55,332 nucleotides of DNA, from NCBI GenBank assembly GCA_030446305.1, contig JASUSA010000014.1, positions 1-55,332 on the forward strand, given 5' to 3'. The notes under the pieces are model-generated. The model was not told the origin of the DNA and did no database searches. It saw only the letters and a list, made by a program, of their open reading frames with translations. Both the position numbers and the translations under genes were made by a program. This document shows positions 34,896 to 44,404 of the stretch, piece by piece (position 1 is the stretch's first letter; each line of letters opens with the position of its first letter). The stretch comes from Clostridiales bacterium. Lineage in GTDB: Bacteria; Bacillota; Clostridia; Peptostreptococcales; Acidaminobacteraceae.

Positions 34896-35537
34896 CTATA
34901 ATTCTTTGCTCATGAAAATGCGAGATGAAATCGACAGTGATACCGCAAACAAAGCAATGCTCATCACAGCCAAAAAACTGTTCAGCATAATTGCCGGAAA
35001 TTTATCAAAGACAGAAAATAGCGACAGAAAATTGGGATCAAAATTTGAGATCATTGATGGGCCCATTGAAAAAAGGATAATTACCGTTGAAAACATATAC
35101 CTTGCTTTAACTGCGCCGAATTTGTACTCGACAGGCATATAGATGCCGAATATGATGACGCCGATAAAAAGCACAAAGAGCACGGCGGTTATACTTAAAA
35201 TTGCGTTTGGATTGATGAGCAGCTTAACAAGTGTATCAATGACATAGCAATAGACAAATGTTGCAATAAAGACGAAGTACTTTGAGATAACGCAGGCACC
35301 TCTGGAATAAGGTGCTGCGCAAAGCAGCGATACCGCTTTGGGGTATCTCGCCTCCTCTTGTGAGATTGCCTGCGAAAGCATTAACGTACCGAAAATGAGC
35401 ATATATAAAAAAGAGAACAAGCCGGGGACGGTAGGGGCGACCAATGTGATGAATACGGGGACGAGTGTAATGATTGCCATTGAAATAAAGGTGAGTTTTT
35501 TAACGATTAAAAAATCTTTTCGAATAAGACTAAGCAT
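34896..35537 (-). CDS. ABC-2 type transporter permease
   Basis: A 213-residue membrane protein with six hydrophobic helices and an N-terminal MLSLIRKDFLIVKK segment, like ABC-2 permeases of bacitracin/Ytr-type exporters. The start at 35537 is fixed by AAGGAGGAAGC just upstream; the longer open frame to 35582 lies inside the ATPase gene. It overlaps the ATPase gene by 8 nt, so the two make one transporter. Substrate unknown; the linked GntR regulator suggests a response to a cell-wall-active drug, as with YtrABCDEF. Confidence 0.85.
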   Translation of the reverse strand: MLSLIRKDFLIVKKLTFISMAIITLVPVFITLVAPTVPGLFSFLYMLIFGTLMLSQAISQEEARYPKAVSLLCAAPYSRGACVISKYFVFIATFVYCYVIDTLVKLLINPNAILSITAVLFVLFIGVIIFGIYMPVEYKFGAVKARYMFSTVIILFSMGPSMISNFDPNFLSLFSVFDKFPAIMLNSFLAVMSIALFAVSLSISSRIFMSKEL

Positions 35538-36396
35538 GTTGCTTCCTCCTTTCAATATTTGCGAGCATAATGGCTTCAACATCCACTTTTTCCACGATGA
35601 GATCGGGGATGTCTCTTTGCAGTTTTTGCCAGTCGCTTGTCATACCGCTAAAGCCATAGCGCGTTATATTGAGGTTCATCAAGTACTTTTTCTGTTCAGC
35701 TGTCAATAGAGCAGCATCCCCTTTCACTAACCGATAGTGGTCGAGAAGTTCATCTTTGCTTTTTTCAAAGATGATTTTGCCGTCATCAATCAAAATCAGC
35801 ATATCTGCAATTTTATCTAAATCTGAAGTGATGTGCGTCGAGAAAAACACACCTTTTCCGCCCTGTTTCATATAGTCTGTCATGATCTCTAAAAGCTGAC
35901 TTCTAACCAATGGGTCAAGTCCGCTGGTAGGTTCATCCATTATGAGCAGCTGTGCCTGATGAGACAGCGCCAAAACCAGAGCGTATTTCATTCGCATGCC
36001 TTTTGAGAGCGTTGCAATCTTTTGTCTTGGATCGAGTTCAAATTGCTTTAAATAGCGTTCATAGTCTTGATTGCTCCAGCTTGTATAAGCAGGTGCAATG
36101 ATACTTTTCATTTCATTTAGCGTTAAATGATCATAAAAACAGCCATCATCCATTACCACGCCCAATTGGTCTTTTATTTCTCTTTCATGTGTGTCCATAT
36201 CCATGCCAAGCACTTTGATCTTCCCCGAGTTTTTTCGGGCGAGGCCGAGTATTGAACGAATGGTTGTCGTTTTTCCAGCGCCATTCACGCCAATAAACCC
36301 AGTGATACAGTCTTCCGGAAGCGAAAAGGATACATCTTCCAGTGCAAAGTTTTTATAGGTTTTATTCAGCGCAGACACTTCTAATATAGGGTTCAT
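35530..36396 (-). CDS. ABC transporter ATPase (YtrB/BcrA-like)
   Basis: A 288-residue ATPase. Walker A is GVNGAGKTTT, the signature is degenerate (LSKGMRMKYA), Walker B is LLIMDEPTSGLDP, and the switch is FSTHI. The LSKGM signature is characteristic of the YtrB/BcrA branch. It sits 2 nt after the GntR-type gene and overlaps the permease gene by 8 nt, giving a regulator-ATPase-permease operon. The complex would act at the membrane, probably as an exporter or a lipid II/peptide-related transporter. Confidence 0.9.
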   Translation of the reverse strand: MNPILEVSALNKTYKNFALEDVSFSLPEDCITGFIGVNGAGKTTTIRSILGLARKNSGKIKVLGMDMDTHEREIKDQLGVVMDDGCFYDHLTLNEMKSIIAPAYTSWSNQDYERYLKQFELDPRQKIATLSKGMRMKYALVLALSHQAQLLIMDEPTSGLDPLVRSQLLEIMTDYMKQGGKGVFFSTHITSDLDKIADMLILIDDGKIIFEKSKDELLDHYRLVKGDAALLTAEQKKYLMNLNITRYGFSGMTSDWQKLQRDIPDLIVEKVDVEAIMLANIERRKQHA

Positions 36397-36398
36397 TG

Positions 36399-36773
36399 CT
36401 ATTCCTCCTCATATAAAATAGCCATCATCGCATTTAATTCATCTTTTGTAATCGCCAATGATTTTGCCGTTTTAATCAACTGTTGCATTTGTTCTTCAAC
36501 CAGTCTGCGTTTCGAATCCCTTAATAATTCAAGATTGCCGGTTGAGACAAAGGTGCCAATGCCGACTTGACTGACGATAAATCCCTCTTGCTCCATATCT
36601 TCGTAGACACGTCGTATGGTAAGTACACTCACTTTAAGATCGTTTGCAAAAGCTCTTATAGAAGGCAGTGCATCACCTTCAACGAGATCTCCTTTAAAGA
36701 TGGCGTCTTTTAACTGATCTTTTATCTGCTGGTATAATGGTGCATCTGAATTATTCGCAATAATAATTTTCAT
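36399..36773 (-). CDS. ytrA: GntR-family regulator, YtrA subfamily
   Basis: A 124-residue repressor with the GntR winged helix at the N-terminus (LYQQIKDQLKDAIFKGDLVE, PSIRAFANDLKVSVLTIRRVYEDMEQEG) and only a short C-terminal tail, as in the YtrA subfamily. It leads the operon with the ATPase and the permease and likely represses it. A consensus promoter lies about 40 nt upstream (TTGACA-17-TATAGT), and its binding site is expected to overlap the -10, where GTGTATAGTGTGC occurs. The symbol is by subfamily similarity. Confidence 0.88.
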   Translation of the reverse strand: MKIIIANNSDAPLYQQIKDQLKDAIFKGDLVEGDALPSIRAFANDLKVSVLTIRRVYEDMEQEGFIVSQVGIGTFVSTGNLELLRDSKRRLVEEQMQQLIKTAKSLAITKDELNAMMAILYEEE

Positions 36774-36811
36774 GATAACATCTCCTATAGGTGTGATGTA
36801 ACGATAAGCAC

Positions 36812-36840
36812 ACTATACACTTCATTCACAATAATGTCAA
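36812..36840 (-). promoter_or_regulatory. Consensus promoter of the YtrA-ABC operon
   Basis: On the minus strand, TTGACA (36835-36840) and TATAGT (36812-36817) are exactly 17 bp apart. Transcription would start at about 36805 and enter the ytrA-type gene. Confidence 0.75.
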
Positions 36841-36910
36841 TCTTTTTATGCTTGATAAAAATGGAATGATGATATGGCCTTGCATCATTCAACAATTCTT
36901 TGTTCTAAAT

Positions 36911-36946
36911 AAAAAAGCCAGCGGCAACTGTGTACCGCTGGCTTTT
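36911..36946. terminator. Terminator of the hflK-hflC operon
   Basis: A perfect 12-bp stem AAAAGCCAGCGG/CCGCTGGCTTTT (36913-36924 with 36935-36946) is flanked by an A-run on the left, so the minus-strand transcript leaves through a T-run. It is just downstream of hflC. Confidence 0.85.
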
Positions 36947-36975
36947 GTGCTTATTTGCATCGACGGATGCATCTG

Positions 36976-38055
36976 TTAATTTGAGAAATATTTCAGGTAA
37001 TCGTTGTTGCGATCCATATAGAGCGTCGTATCTTCATCGATGGTTGTTTCATAGGATTTCAGTGTCCGCCAGAATTCATAGAATTCAGGATCTTTACTGA
37101 AACCGTTTGCATAAATTTCAAGTGCGGTTGCATCGGCTTCACCTTTGACCGTTTCAGATTCTTCAATGGCAGATGCTTTAATCTCAGCGACTTGACGGTC
37201 TGTATCAGCAACGGTATTTTGATAGATTTCCATCCCTTCAGAACGTGCCTGCTGAGCAATCGCCTCGCGTTCGGCGATCATTTTTTTGTAAGTTGACTCA
37301 ATATTGGATACCGGCAAAATGGTGCGGTAGATTTCAATATCGCGAAGCATGATCCCTTGGGTTGCCAGATTTGCATTGAGTTCAACAATGGCGTCATCTA
37401 AAACGCCGGCGAGCACTTCTTTATCGGTTAAGAACTGCGTGCTGGAAACACTATTGATTTTTTCAATAACAGCGGCATAGGCGACTTCATCGATTTTTGA
37501 GTTCGCTTTGGTAATACTGCCGAGTGATGTTCTGAATATCCCCGGATGTACTATTTCCCACTGAGCAAACATATTGATTTCGTATTTGATCTTGTCTTTT
37601 GTGTTGATCTTTGCAGGATTCGAAATATAGGTGAGGAGCTTGCTGGTATCTTTATCAACAGTTGTGATAAATGGTGTTTTAAAGTGAAGTCCTTTTTGTG
37701 TAATGACTTTGACATTTTTAAAGCGTGGGTCTAAGTCATTTTGGATTTGTGCCTGCGTGTTGGTGGCATCCACGATAATGGATTTGATTTCGCCAAATTC
37801 TCGAACCGTCGCGACTTCATCCTCGCGGACAATAAAAATTGAATTGCTGATGACAACGAGGATTGCAATAACGATGATGAGACCGATACTGCCGCGGAGT
37901 CCATTTTTGATACTCTTTTGATAATCGCCGGGCGAGAAGTTTCGCGTTGGTCTGCGAGTTCTTTGGCGTGTTCTGTTTGTGGATGATTCTTGCGAGGCAT
38001 CGCGAAATGATTCTTGTGATGCATCTTGTCTTGGTTCACCTTGATTGATATTCAT
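36976..38055 (-). CDS. hflC: FtsH-protease modulator HflC (SPFH/stomatin family) with extended N-terminus
   Basis: A 359-residue SPFH-domain membrane protein. After a roughly 55-residue polar N-terminal extension rich in Arg, Ser, Thr and Gln comes one membrane helix (about 56-75). The SPFH domain follows, then the HflC-type C-terminus EIYANGFSKDPEFYEFWRTL. HflC and HflK form a large membrane assembly around FtsH that modulates its proteolysis. The long N-terminal extension is unusual, since HflC normally begins close to its helix and long tails belong to HflK. It is encoded right after hflK, with its ATG touching the hflK stop codon. The stop is followed by a terminator. Confidence 0.85.
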   Translation of the reverse strand: MNINQGEPRQDASQESFRDASQESSTNRTRQRTRRPTRNFSPGDYQKSIKNGLRGSIGLIIVIAILVVISNSIFIVREDEVATVREFGEIKSIIVDATNTQAQIQNDLDPRFKNVKVITQKGLHFKTPFITTVDKDTSKLLTYISNPAKINTKDKIKYEINMFAQWEIVHPGIFRTSLGSITKANSKIDEVAYAAVIEKINSVSSTQFLTDKEVLAGVLDDAIVELNANLATQGIMLRDIEIYRTILPVSNIESTYKKMIAEREAIAQQARSEGMEIYQNTVADTDRQVAEIKASAIEESETVKGEADATALEIYANGFSKDPEFYEFWRTLKSYETTIDEDTTLYMDRNNDYLKYFSN

Positions 38056-38991
38056 CTATTGACCTCCGTTGGTTTCAAGCGGTAAAAATTTCAGAATATT
38101 GTCGCTGTCAATGTCGACGATGTATTTGTCAGATACTTTGCCAAGGATTTTTTCCATGGTTTCGATATAGAGCCTTGTCTTTGTAATGTCTTTGGACACT
38201 TTATACTTATCGTATACTTGATTGAAGTTTTCGACATCACCTTTTGCCTGTGCGACTTTTTCAGCTTTGTAAGCTTCAGCTTCCTGAATGAGTTGGTAGG
38301 CATCGGCACGTGCTTTTGGCAGCATTTCATTTGAATATTTTTCAGCTTGGCTCTTATAGGATTCTTTTTCGTTGTTGGCGATATTGACATCGTCATAAGC
38401 GTATTGAACATCGTCCGGCAGAAGCACATCGGTAAGCTTTACTTCTGTAATGGTAATCCCGAGGTCATAGGAATTGAGCTTTTGCGTTAAGTCCGGCAAA
38501 ATCTCACGTGCAATGCTGTCTTTATTGATCAGTGCACTGTCGAGATCCTGATTTTGAATATTACGTCTTAAAACGCTTTCGAATGCGAGTCGAATGGTGC
38601 CGTCTTGGTCATCGACATTATAGTAATAAGCCGCTGGATCCGTGATGCGGTATTGAATGACGGCGCCGATATTGACGAGGTAAGACCCCTTCGTCAAGAC
38701 AATTGCTTCACTTTCGACGTTGTCATATTTAGCATATGAAGTTGTTGTCGGTTCAGACGCCGGTCTGTAACCGTATTGCAATGAGATGACCTCATTGGTG
38801 TTGAAGATAGTGACGTGGTCGATAAACGGCACTTTGAAGTGAAGTCCGGCTTCTGATTCAACTTTACTCAGTTTGCCAAACCGTTCAATAACAGCTTCTT
38901 CGGCGTTATCGAGCATGAAATAACTGCTGTAAAGTCCAATCACCACGACGAGAACGATGGGGACTAGGACAAATAATTTTGCAAATTTCAT
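38056..38991 (-). CDS. hflK: FtsH-protease modulator HflK (SPFH/stomatin family)
   Basis: A 311-residue SPFH protein with an N-terminal signal-anchor helix (about 5-25). Segments typical of HflK are present: EEAVIERFGKL, GLHFKVPF, the LLPDDVQYAYDDVNIANNEK stretch, and EAEAYKAEKVAQAKGD. It partners with the adjacent HflC to regulate FtsH. The Gly/Pro-rich N-terminal tail of proteobacterial HflK is absent here, whereas the adjacent HflC carries a tail. AGGAGGCAA precedes the ATG at 38991. A promoter with a palindrome in its spacer lies at 39028-39056. Confidence 0.85.
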   Translation of the reverse strand: MKFAKLFVLVPIVLVVVIGLYSSYFMLDNAEEAVIERFGKLSKVESEAGLHFKVPFIDHVTIFNTNEVISLQYGYRPASEPTTTSYAKYDNVESEAIVLTKGSYLVNIGAVIQYRITDPAAYYYNVDDQDGTIRLAFESVLRRNIQNQDLDSALINKDSIAREILPDLTQKLNSYDLGITITEVKLTDVLLPDDVQYAYDDVNIANNEKESYKSQAEKYSNEMLPKARADAYQLIQEAEAYKAEKVAQAKGDVENFNQVYDKYKVSKDITKTRLYIETMEKILGKVSDKYIVDIDSDNILKFLPLETNGGQ

Positions 38992-39027
38992 AGAATTGCC
39001 TCCTAAATTGATCTTGTCTATGCTTTT

Positions 39028-39056
39028 ATCATAAGCGTTTCAAACGCAAATTTCAA
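39028..39056 (-). promoter_or_regulatory. hflK promoter with a 13-bp palindrome in its spacer
   Basis: On the minus strand, TTGAAA (39051-39056) and TATGAT (39028-39033) are 17 bp apart. The spacer contains the palindrome GCGTTT-C-AAACGC (39035-39047), an ideal place for a repressor to block polymerase. Confidence 0.6.
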
Positions 39057-39066
39057 CTTAACAAAA

Positions 39067-39133
39067 GATTAAATCAAGGTTTCAAAAACTGAATCAGTGC
39101 TTAAAAAAGTATTATGAAAGGATTAAATCAAGG
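39067..39133. repeat. Two 13-bp direct repeats GATTAAATCAAGG
   Basis: Identical copies at 39067-39079 and 39121-39133 lie 54 bp apart (start to start) in the divergent region between hflK and the YihY gene. The half GATTAAATC is itself palindromic, so these are candidate paired operators. Confidence 0.6.
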
Positions 39134-39187
39134 CAGATGCCGTTGCGAAGCAATCACCTTCGTCGTACAATTATCATAGGAGGCAGT

Positions 39188-40060
39188 ATGCAAACCAGAC
39201 AGTGGCTATTGTGGATACAGGATTTAAGGCTGCGTTACCAGCGTCACCACATTACGGCGTTTAGCGCACAGATGGCTTATTTCTTTATGCTTTCCATTTT
39301 TCCGATGCTCATTTTCGTATTGATGGTAGGTGCACGGCTGGATGTGGTCATCTCATTGCAGCAGAATGAAATTTTTTTAAATATACCGAAAGAAATTCAA
39401 GAATTTCTCACGGGTTTTGTGAATCAAATGAAATATGCCAATGGCAATGCCGTACTTTCCGTGGCAGGGGTTGGTACGCTCTATGCGGCTTCGAGAGCCG
39501 TTACCGCATTACAGAGAGCAATGAATGCCGTCTATGAAATTGAAGAGACGCGCAGCTTTATTGAGACAAGGCTCACGGGGATGCTGTACACGTTTTTACT
39601 GACGCTAATGATTATCATAACGCTCTTGATGCCAAATATCGGTTACCGTGCAGTTGAATGGCTGCAGGCTATTTTGCCGATAAAATTGGACATCGGACTG
39701 ATTGGACTGTGGTCACTGGTGCGTATGATCGTTTTGGCGGCACTCTATATCTTGCTCTTTGGTTCGATTTACAGTCTTTTGCCAAACAAGCGCATTCGAT
39801 ATAGGGATGCCTATTACGGTGCAATCTTTGCACTTGTCGGCACGGTTTTAGAAAACATCGCATTTTCAACCATCGTTTCAAGACTGACGAATTATGCGGT
39901 TCTCTATGGTTCACTGTCCGTTGTGATTGTTTTTATGATATGGTTGTATGTTTTGGGTATTATTATAATGATCGGTGCAGAAATCAACGCGATGATTTGG
40001 GCATATCAATCGTCACCGCCTGTGGATCTAAAAAGTGCAGTGAAGAAAGAGAAGCGTTGA
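39188..40060 (+). CDS. YihY/BrkB-family membrane protein
   Basis: A 290-residue protein with about six membrane helices (one begins near 25, others at about 85, 135, 175, 210 and 240). TAFSAQMAYFFMLSIFPMLI and the loop GTLYAASRAVTALQRAMNAVYE are typical of the YihY/BrkB family, once called ribonuclease BN but now regarded as a membrane protein of unknown function. GGAGGC at 39179-39184 lies before ATG 39188; an in-frame ATG at 39137 is unsupported. The following ABC ATPase begins 31 nt downstream and may be co-transcribed. Confidence 0.88.
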   Translation: MQTRQWLLWIQDLRLRYQRHHITAFSAQMAYFFMLSIFPMLIFVLMVGARLDVVISLQQNEIFLNIPKEIQEFLTGFVNQMKYANGNAVLSVAGVGTLYAASRAVTALQRAMNAVYEIEETRSFIETRLTGMLYTFLLTLMIIITLLMPNIGYRAVEWLQAILPIKLDIGLIGLWSLVRMIVLAALYILLFGSIYSLLPNKRIRYRDAYYGAIFALVGTVLENIAFSTIVSRLTNYAVLYGSLSVVIVFMIWLYVLGIIIMIGAEINAMIWAYQSSPPVDLKSAVKKEKR

Positions 40061-40090
40061 ACAAGACACCTGAAAACAATAGGGGGCATT

Positions 40091-40795
40091 ATGCAAACGG
40101 TATTGACAGCAAACAAATTGTCAAAGCATTACCAAATGGGTGAAATCACGGTCAAGGCGCTAAATGACGTGTCCTTTGAAATTTACGAAGGCGAATTCGT
40201 CGTCGTGCTTGGGCCAAGCGGCAGCGGCAAGAGTACCATGCTCAATATGATCGGCGGCATGGACAAGGCATCTGAAGGTGAAATTTATTACCGAAATGAA
40301 CCGCTTCATGAGGCGACTGAACGGCGGCTGACATGGTATCGGCGAAATGCCATTGGATTTGTCTTTCAGTTTTACAATCTGATTCCAAATTTGAATACGC
40401 TTGAGAACGTCATGCTTTCCACTGAGCTAAGTGATCATCCGCTGGATGCCAAGACAGTTCTGGATGAAGTGGATCTTTTGGACAGGGCGGATCACTTCCC
40501 ATCTCAGCTTTCCGGTGGACAGCAGCAGCGCGTAGCAATCGCCAGGGCGATTGCAAAGAATCCCGATATTCTGCTCTGTGATGAGCCGACGGGCGCGCTG
40601 GATTTTACAACGGGCCTTTCCGTTCTAAAGCTTCTTAAAAAATTTAATAAGACTTACCGCAAAACGGTGATTATCATTACACATAATGCCGGTATCGGCA
40701 AGATCGGCGACAGGGTCTTTTATATTAAAGACGGACGGATTGAGCGGATACAGGTAAATGAAAAACCTCTGGAACCGGAGGAGGTGAGCTGGTGA
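40091..40795 (+). CDS. MacB/LolD-type ABC transporter ATPase
   Basis: A 234-residue ATPase. Walker A is GPSGSGKST, the Q-loop region is [19 protein letters not shown], the signature is LSGGQQQR, Walker B is [12 protein letters not shown], and the switch is ITHNAG. This is the MacB/LolD branch, whose members work with FtsX-like permeases by mechanotransmission. The stop overlaps the GTG start of the permease by 4 nt, and an adaptor protein follows, forming a tripartite exporter adapted to a Gram-positive cell. Confidence 0.92.
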   Translation: MQTVLTANKLSKHYQMGEITVKALNDVSFEIYEGEFVVVLGPSGSGKSTMLNMIGGMDKASEGEIYYRNEPLHEATERRLTWYRRNAIGFVFQFYNLIPNLNTLENVMLSTELSDHPLDAKTVLDEVDLLDRADHFPSQLSGGQQQRVAIARAIAKNPDILLCDEPTGALDFTTGLSVLKLLKKFNKTYRKTVIIITHNAGIGKIGDRVFYIKDGRIERIQVNEKPLEPEEVSW

Positions 40796-43149
40796 TACTG
40801 CTGCGAAAAATGCTTCGGGATATGCTGGAGAATAAACTGGCTTATCTCGCCTGTATCATCGTCATGAGCATGGGGCTCATGACGTACTCGGCAATGTCTA
40901 TTGTCATGGTAAACCTCAACAATGCAAGAGATACCTTTTATGAAGATTACAATATTGCCGATGCCTTTGCCAACGTGCAATCCATGCCGTTAAATCGAAT
41001 TGACGATTTAGAAGGTATTCCCGGTATAAAATCAGCTAGGGGGATTTTGAAGCAAGATGTAAGGGTTGACGTTGACGGGGATGAAAATGTTTATTTACGA
41101 TTAAATACCTATAACATTGAGGATACATCGCGCATAAACGACGTCTACCTCAGTGAAGGTTATAATCTGGATGAAAACAGCTTGCTCATTTGGATTGGCG
41201 ATAAATTTTTTGATGAAAATGGACTCCAAATAGATGATACCATTGATTTAGTCGTCAATGGCAAAGTGACGACTTTTACCATTGCCGGTAGAGTACTAAG
41301 TCCGGAATACGTCTACGTAACGCGAAACAGCTATGATTTTATGCCTTCGCCGAAGACGTTTGACATCGCTTACGTCTCAAAACCCGTTATGGAAAAACTC
41401 GTTGGCCGTTCAAATGAAGTCAATTATATCAATTTAACATTTGAAGACGGTACCGTTTACGACGATGTCAAGGAACAGATCAAGAGCAATTTGAAGGCCT
41501 ATGGTTTGATTAGCCTGACGGACTTGGAACATCAGTCCAGCAATGCCTTTTTAAAAGAAGAATTAAAGGGTCTTGAGAGTATGGCGAAAAGTATGCCGTT
41601 TCTCTTCCTCGGCATATCGAGCTTTATCCTCTATATTATGCTGAAACGTCTGACGGAGACACAGCGCGGGCAAATCGGTATTTTAAAAGCGCTGGGATAC
41701 CATAATTATGAGGTTCAGGCGCATTACCTGTCCTATGCGCTGGTGATCGGCATCATCGGCGGTATCGCCGGTGGTATTTTAGGCACACAGCTTTCGGTAT
41801 TTTATACGGAAACCTATAAAGAATTCTTTTCGTTTCCGGACATTGAAAATGCCTTTACCTATAAATTCACATTTTATGGTCTGATGATCTCCGTGGCCTT
41901 TAGCTTATTTGCAGGGTATCAGGGAACGAAAAAAATCCTGCGGTTGACACCGTCAATGGCCATGAGCCCAAAAGCGCCAAAAGTTGCGAAAAGAAGCGTG
42001 CTTGAAAATATCAAACCTTTCTGGAGCAGTCTTACCATGCAGGGCAAAATGGCTGTTCGAAATTTGGTGCGTAGTAAGGGCAGGAGTATTTTCACCGTTT
42101 TGGGACTCTTGTTTGCCTTTAGCATTATGGTCGTCGCCTGGTCCTATGATACACTGATTGATACCATGATTTTTGATCAGTTTGACAAAGTACAGCTCTA
42201 CGATATGAAAGTAACGTTTAAAGGATTGATACCGGCAAAGGAAGCGCAGTCACTTCTTTATGACTTAGACGGTGTTTCCTACGTGGAAACCATTGTCGAA
42301 GTACCGGTTCAGATTAAAAAAGGCACTTACGAGAAAAACACCATTATCATGGGGCTTTCTGATGACATTGAGCTTTACCGCGTGTTGGATGCCGATCAGC
42401 GTACCGTGGATCTTTCGGAAAACGGTTTGTACCTTTCGGAAAATCTAGCGGTTCAGATGGATGTTGGCGTCGGGGATATTTTAAGGGTTGAAACCCCCTT
42501 TGTGGATGATTACATCACCATGGAAGTGATTGGCATCATACCGCAGTACATTGGTTCAAACGGTTATGCCAATATGCAGTATCTTGAAGCAAAAACCGGT
42601 TATGAGAATGTCGCGACGACGGCTTACCTTAAAGTTTCACCTGAAAAGTCCGATGCCATCCGGCACGAGCTCGAAGATGCCGAAAATGTCGGCACCATAG
42701 AGGTCGAAGCGCAGACGTTGAAAAAATACCGGGATTTGTTGGATTCCTACGGTTACATGAGCTATATTATGGCGATGATTTCCATTGTCGTTGGTTTTGC
42801 CATCGTCTATAATTCCAGTGTAATCTCATTATCAGAGCGGCAAAGAGAGCTTGCCTCACTTCGCGTGCTGGGTATGAGTGTTGATGAAGTGCTTCAAATT
42901 GTTTCATTTGAACAATGGATTTTGGGTTTCGTTGCGATGATCTTGGGTATTCCAACGGCGATTTTAATGATGCAGGGCATGTCATCCGCGTATCAGACGG
43001 ATATTTACGCGATGCCGTCGTCAATTGGCGATTTTGCATTTGTCTTATCGGTCTTTGGAACGGCACTTTTTATTTGGCTGTCTCAATTAAACGTCAAACG
43101 AAAAATAAAGCGGTTGGATATTGTCGAAGTCTTAAAAGAACGGGAATAA
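40792..43149 (+). CDS. FtsX-like ABC permease (MacB/YknZ-like, duplicated)
   Basis: A 785-residue permease with eight membrane helices in two four-helix sets, at about residues 16-38, 265-288, 313-337, 355-380, 430-452, 655-678, 705-728 and 745-765. Between the first and second helices of each set lies a large extracellular domain (about 40-260 and 455-650). The FtsX core loops are visible (QRGQIGILKALGYHNYEVQA; SERQRELASLRVLGMSVDEV). The start is GTG at 40792, with a GGAGGAGGTG site upstream. It follows the ATPase with a 4-nt overlap and precedes the adaptor. Substrate unknown; peptides, antibiotics or lipoproteins are typical. Confidence 0.9.
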   Translation: MILLRKMLRDMLENKLAYLACIIVMSMGLMTYSAMSIVMVNLNNARDTFYEDYNIADAFANVQSMPLNRIDDLEGIPGIKSARGILKQDVRVDVDGDENVYLRLNTYNIEDTSRINDVYLSEGYNLDENSLLIWIGDKFFDENGLQIDDTIDLVVNGKVTTFTIAGRVLSPEYVYVTRNSYDFMPSPKTFDIAYVSKPVMEKLVGRSNEVNYINLTFEDGTVYDDVKEQIKSNLKAYGLISLTDLEHQSSNAFLKEELKGLESMAKSMPFLFLGISSFILYIMLKRLTETQRGQIGILKALGYHNYEVQAHYLSYALVIGIIGGIAGGILGTQLSVFYTETYKEFFSFPDIENAFTYKFTFYGLMISVAFSLFAGYQGTKKILRLTPSMAMSPKAPKVAKRSVLENIKPFWSSLTMQGKMAVRNLVRSKGRSIFTVLGLLFAFSIMVVAWSYDTLIDTMIFDQFDKVQLYDMKVTFKGLIPAKEAQSLLYDLDGVSYVETIVEVPVQIKKGTYEKNTIIMGLSDDIELYRVLDADQRTVDLSENGLYLSENLAVQMDVGVGDILRVETPFVDDYITMEVIGIIPQYIGSNGYANMQYLEAKTGYENVATTAYLKVSPEKSDAIRHELEDAENVGTIEVEAQTLKKYRDLLDSYGYMSYIMAMISIVVGFAIVYNSSVISLSERQRELASLRVLGMSVDEVLQIVSFEQWILGFVAMILGIPTAILMMQGMSSAYQTDIYAMPSSIGDFAFVLSVFGTALFIWLSQLNVKRKIKRLDIVEVLKERE

Positions 43150-43161
43150 GGAGTGGGTTGT

Positions 43162-44385
43162 ATGAAAAAAAAGGTTAAGATAGGACTTGTTGCTGTATTT
43201 AGCATCATCTGCATCGCAGCGGTAATTGTTTATGCGATGAAGCCGCTGACGGTTGATACTTTGACGGTGGCACAAGCGGACATTTACGATTATGTTGAGG
43301 AAGACGGCGCCATTGTCTCTGATCAATCTGTGACGCTTTCTGCAAAGACGACGGCGCAGGTCGCTGCCGCGAATTTTGAAAATGGGGATTTGGTACATGA
43401 GGGGGACGCAGTTCTAATCCTTGACGATACCGCTATTCAATCCCGAATTGATCAAGTGACGCACCAAATTTCAGCGATGTCCGAAGATAAAAACTTCAAT
43501 TTGGTCTCTCTAAAGTATCAGATCAGCCAGCAAAAAATCGCTGTCGATCAATTAAAAGAAGAAGCCGCTTATGTGGGTTCACAGTATGATCAGGCTCAGG
43601 CGCTGTACACGGCAGGTGCAATCAGTGAAACGGCACTGGAAGATGCGAAACAGCGCTATGACAGTTTGCAGCTGACGACGAAACAAAACAGCACGGCGTT
43701 GGCATCACTGCAGGCGCAGTACACTGAGATATTAAACGCAAACAGCGGTATTGCGACGCTGGAGGCGCAATTGACATCGCTGGAACTGGAAAAGAGCTAT
43801 ACGACTGTGCAGGCAAATGCAGAGGGACTTCTGACGAATTTTGACATTCATGTCGGCGATTATGTCACCGCTTCTTATCCACTTGCATCGATTGTCAATC
43901 CCGATGCCTATAAAATTGAAACGTATGTATTGACAGAAGATGCCTATAACTTAAAAGTAGGCGATGCGGTGGATCTCGTCATTAAGCGCAACGGTGAAAA
44001 CTTTGATTACAAAGGTAAAATATACAGTGTTGCGCCAAATGCCGTGGAAACAGTATCGGCACTTGGACTGGCAGAGAAGCGGGTTAAAGTACTAATCTCT
44101 CCGGATACACTGGCTGAAGATGTCAAAGTTGGCTATGATGTCAAGGTGAAATTTATTTCAGAATTTCAGCTGAATGCTATTGCGATTCCAAAGACATCGA
44201 TCTTCTATGAAGGTGATGATGCATATGTCTTTAAAAAAGTGGATGGCAAAGCAATGCTGACGAAGATAGAAACCGGCATGGAAACAGATTCGAAAATGGT
44301 TGTCACAAGCGGTCTCGCAGGTGGTGATGAAATTATAAAGAATTATAAAATCGCTGGATTAGAGGATGGCAAACGCGTCGATTAA
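43162..44385 (+). CDS. HlyD/MacA-type efflux adaptor (membrane fusion protein)
   Basis: A 407-residue protein anchored by one N-terminal helix (about 6-26). It has the biotinyl-lipoyl half-motifs (EEDGAIVSDQSVTLSAKTTAQV; YTTVQANAEGLLTNFDIHVG), a central coiled coil of about 100 residues (95-200), and a beta-barrel domain. It would link the ATPase and FtsX permease across the wall, as in YknWXYZ-type Gram-positive exporters. AAGGAG lies 9 nt before ATG 43162; an in-frame GTG at 43153 is less likely. A structured terminator follows. Confidence 0.9.
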   Translation: MKKKVKIGLVAVFSIICIAAVIVYAMKPLTVDTLTVAQADIYDYVEEDGAIVSDQSVTLSAKTTAQVAAANFENGDLVHEGDAVLILDDTAIQSRIDQVTHQISAMSEDKNFNLVSLKYQISQQKIAVDQLKEEAAYVGSQYDQAQALYTAGAISETALEDAKQRYDSLQLTTKQNSTALASLQAQYTEILNANSGIATLEAQLTSLELEKSYTTVQANAEGLLTNFDIHVGDYVTASYPLASIVNPDAYKIETYVLTEDAYNLKVGDAVDLVIKRNGENFDYKGKIYSVAPNAVETVSALGLAEKRVKVLISPDTLAEDVKVGYDVKVKFISEFQLNAIAIPKTSIFYEGDDAYVFKKVDGKAMLTKIETGMETDSKMVVTSGLAGGDEIIKNYKIAGLEDGKRVD

Positions 44386-44404
44386 CAAATCCTGCGAAAC
44401 GATT

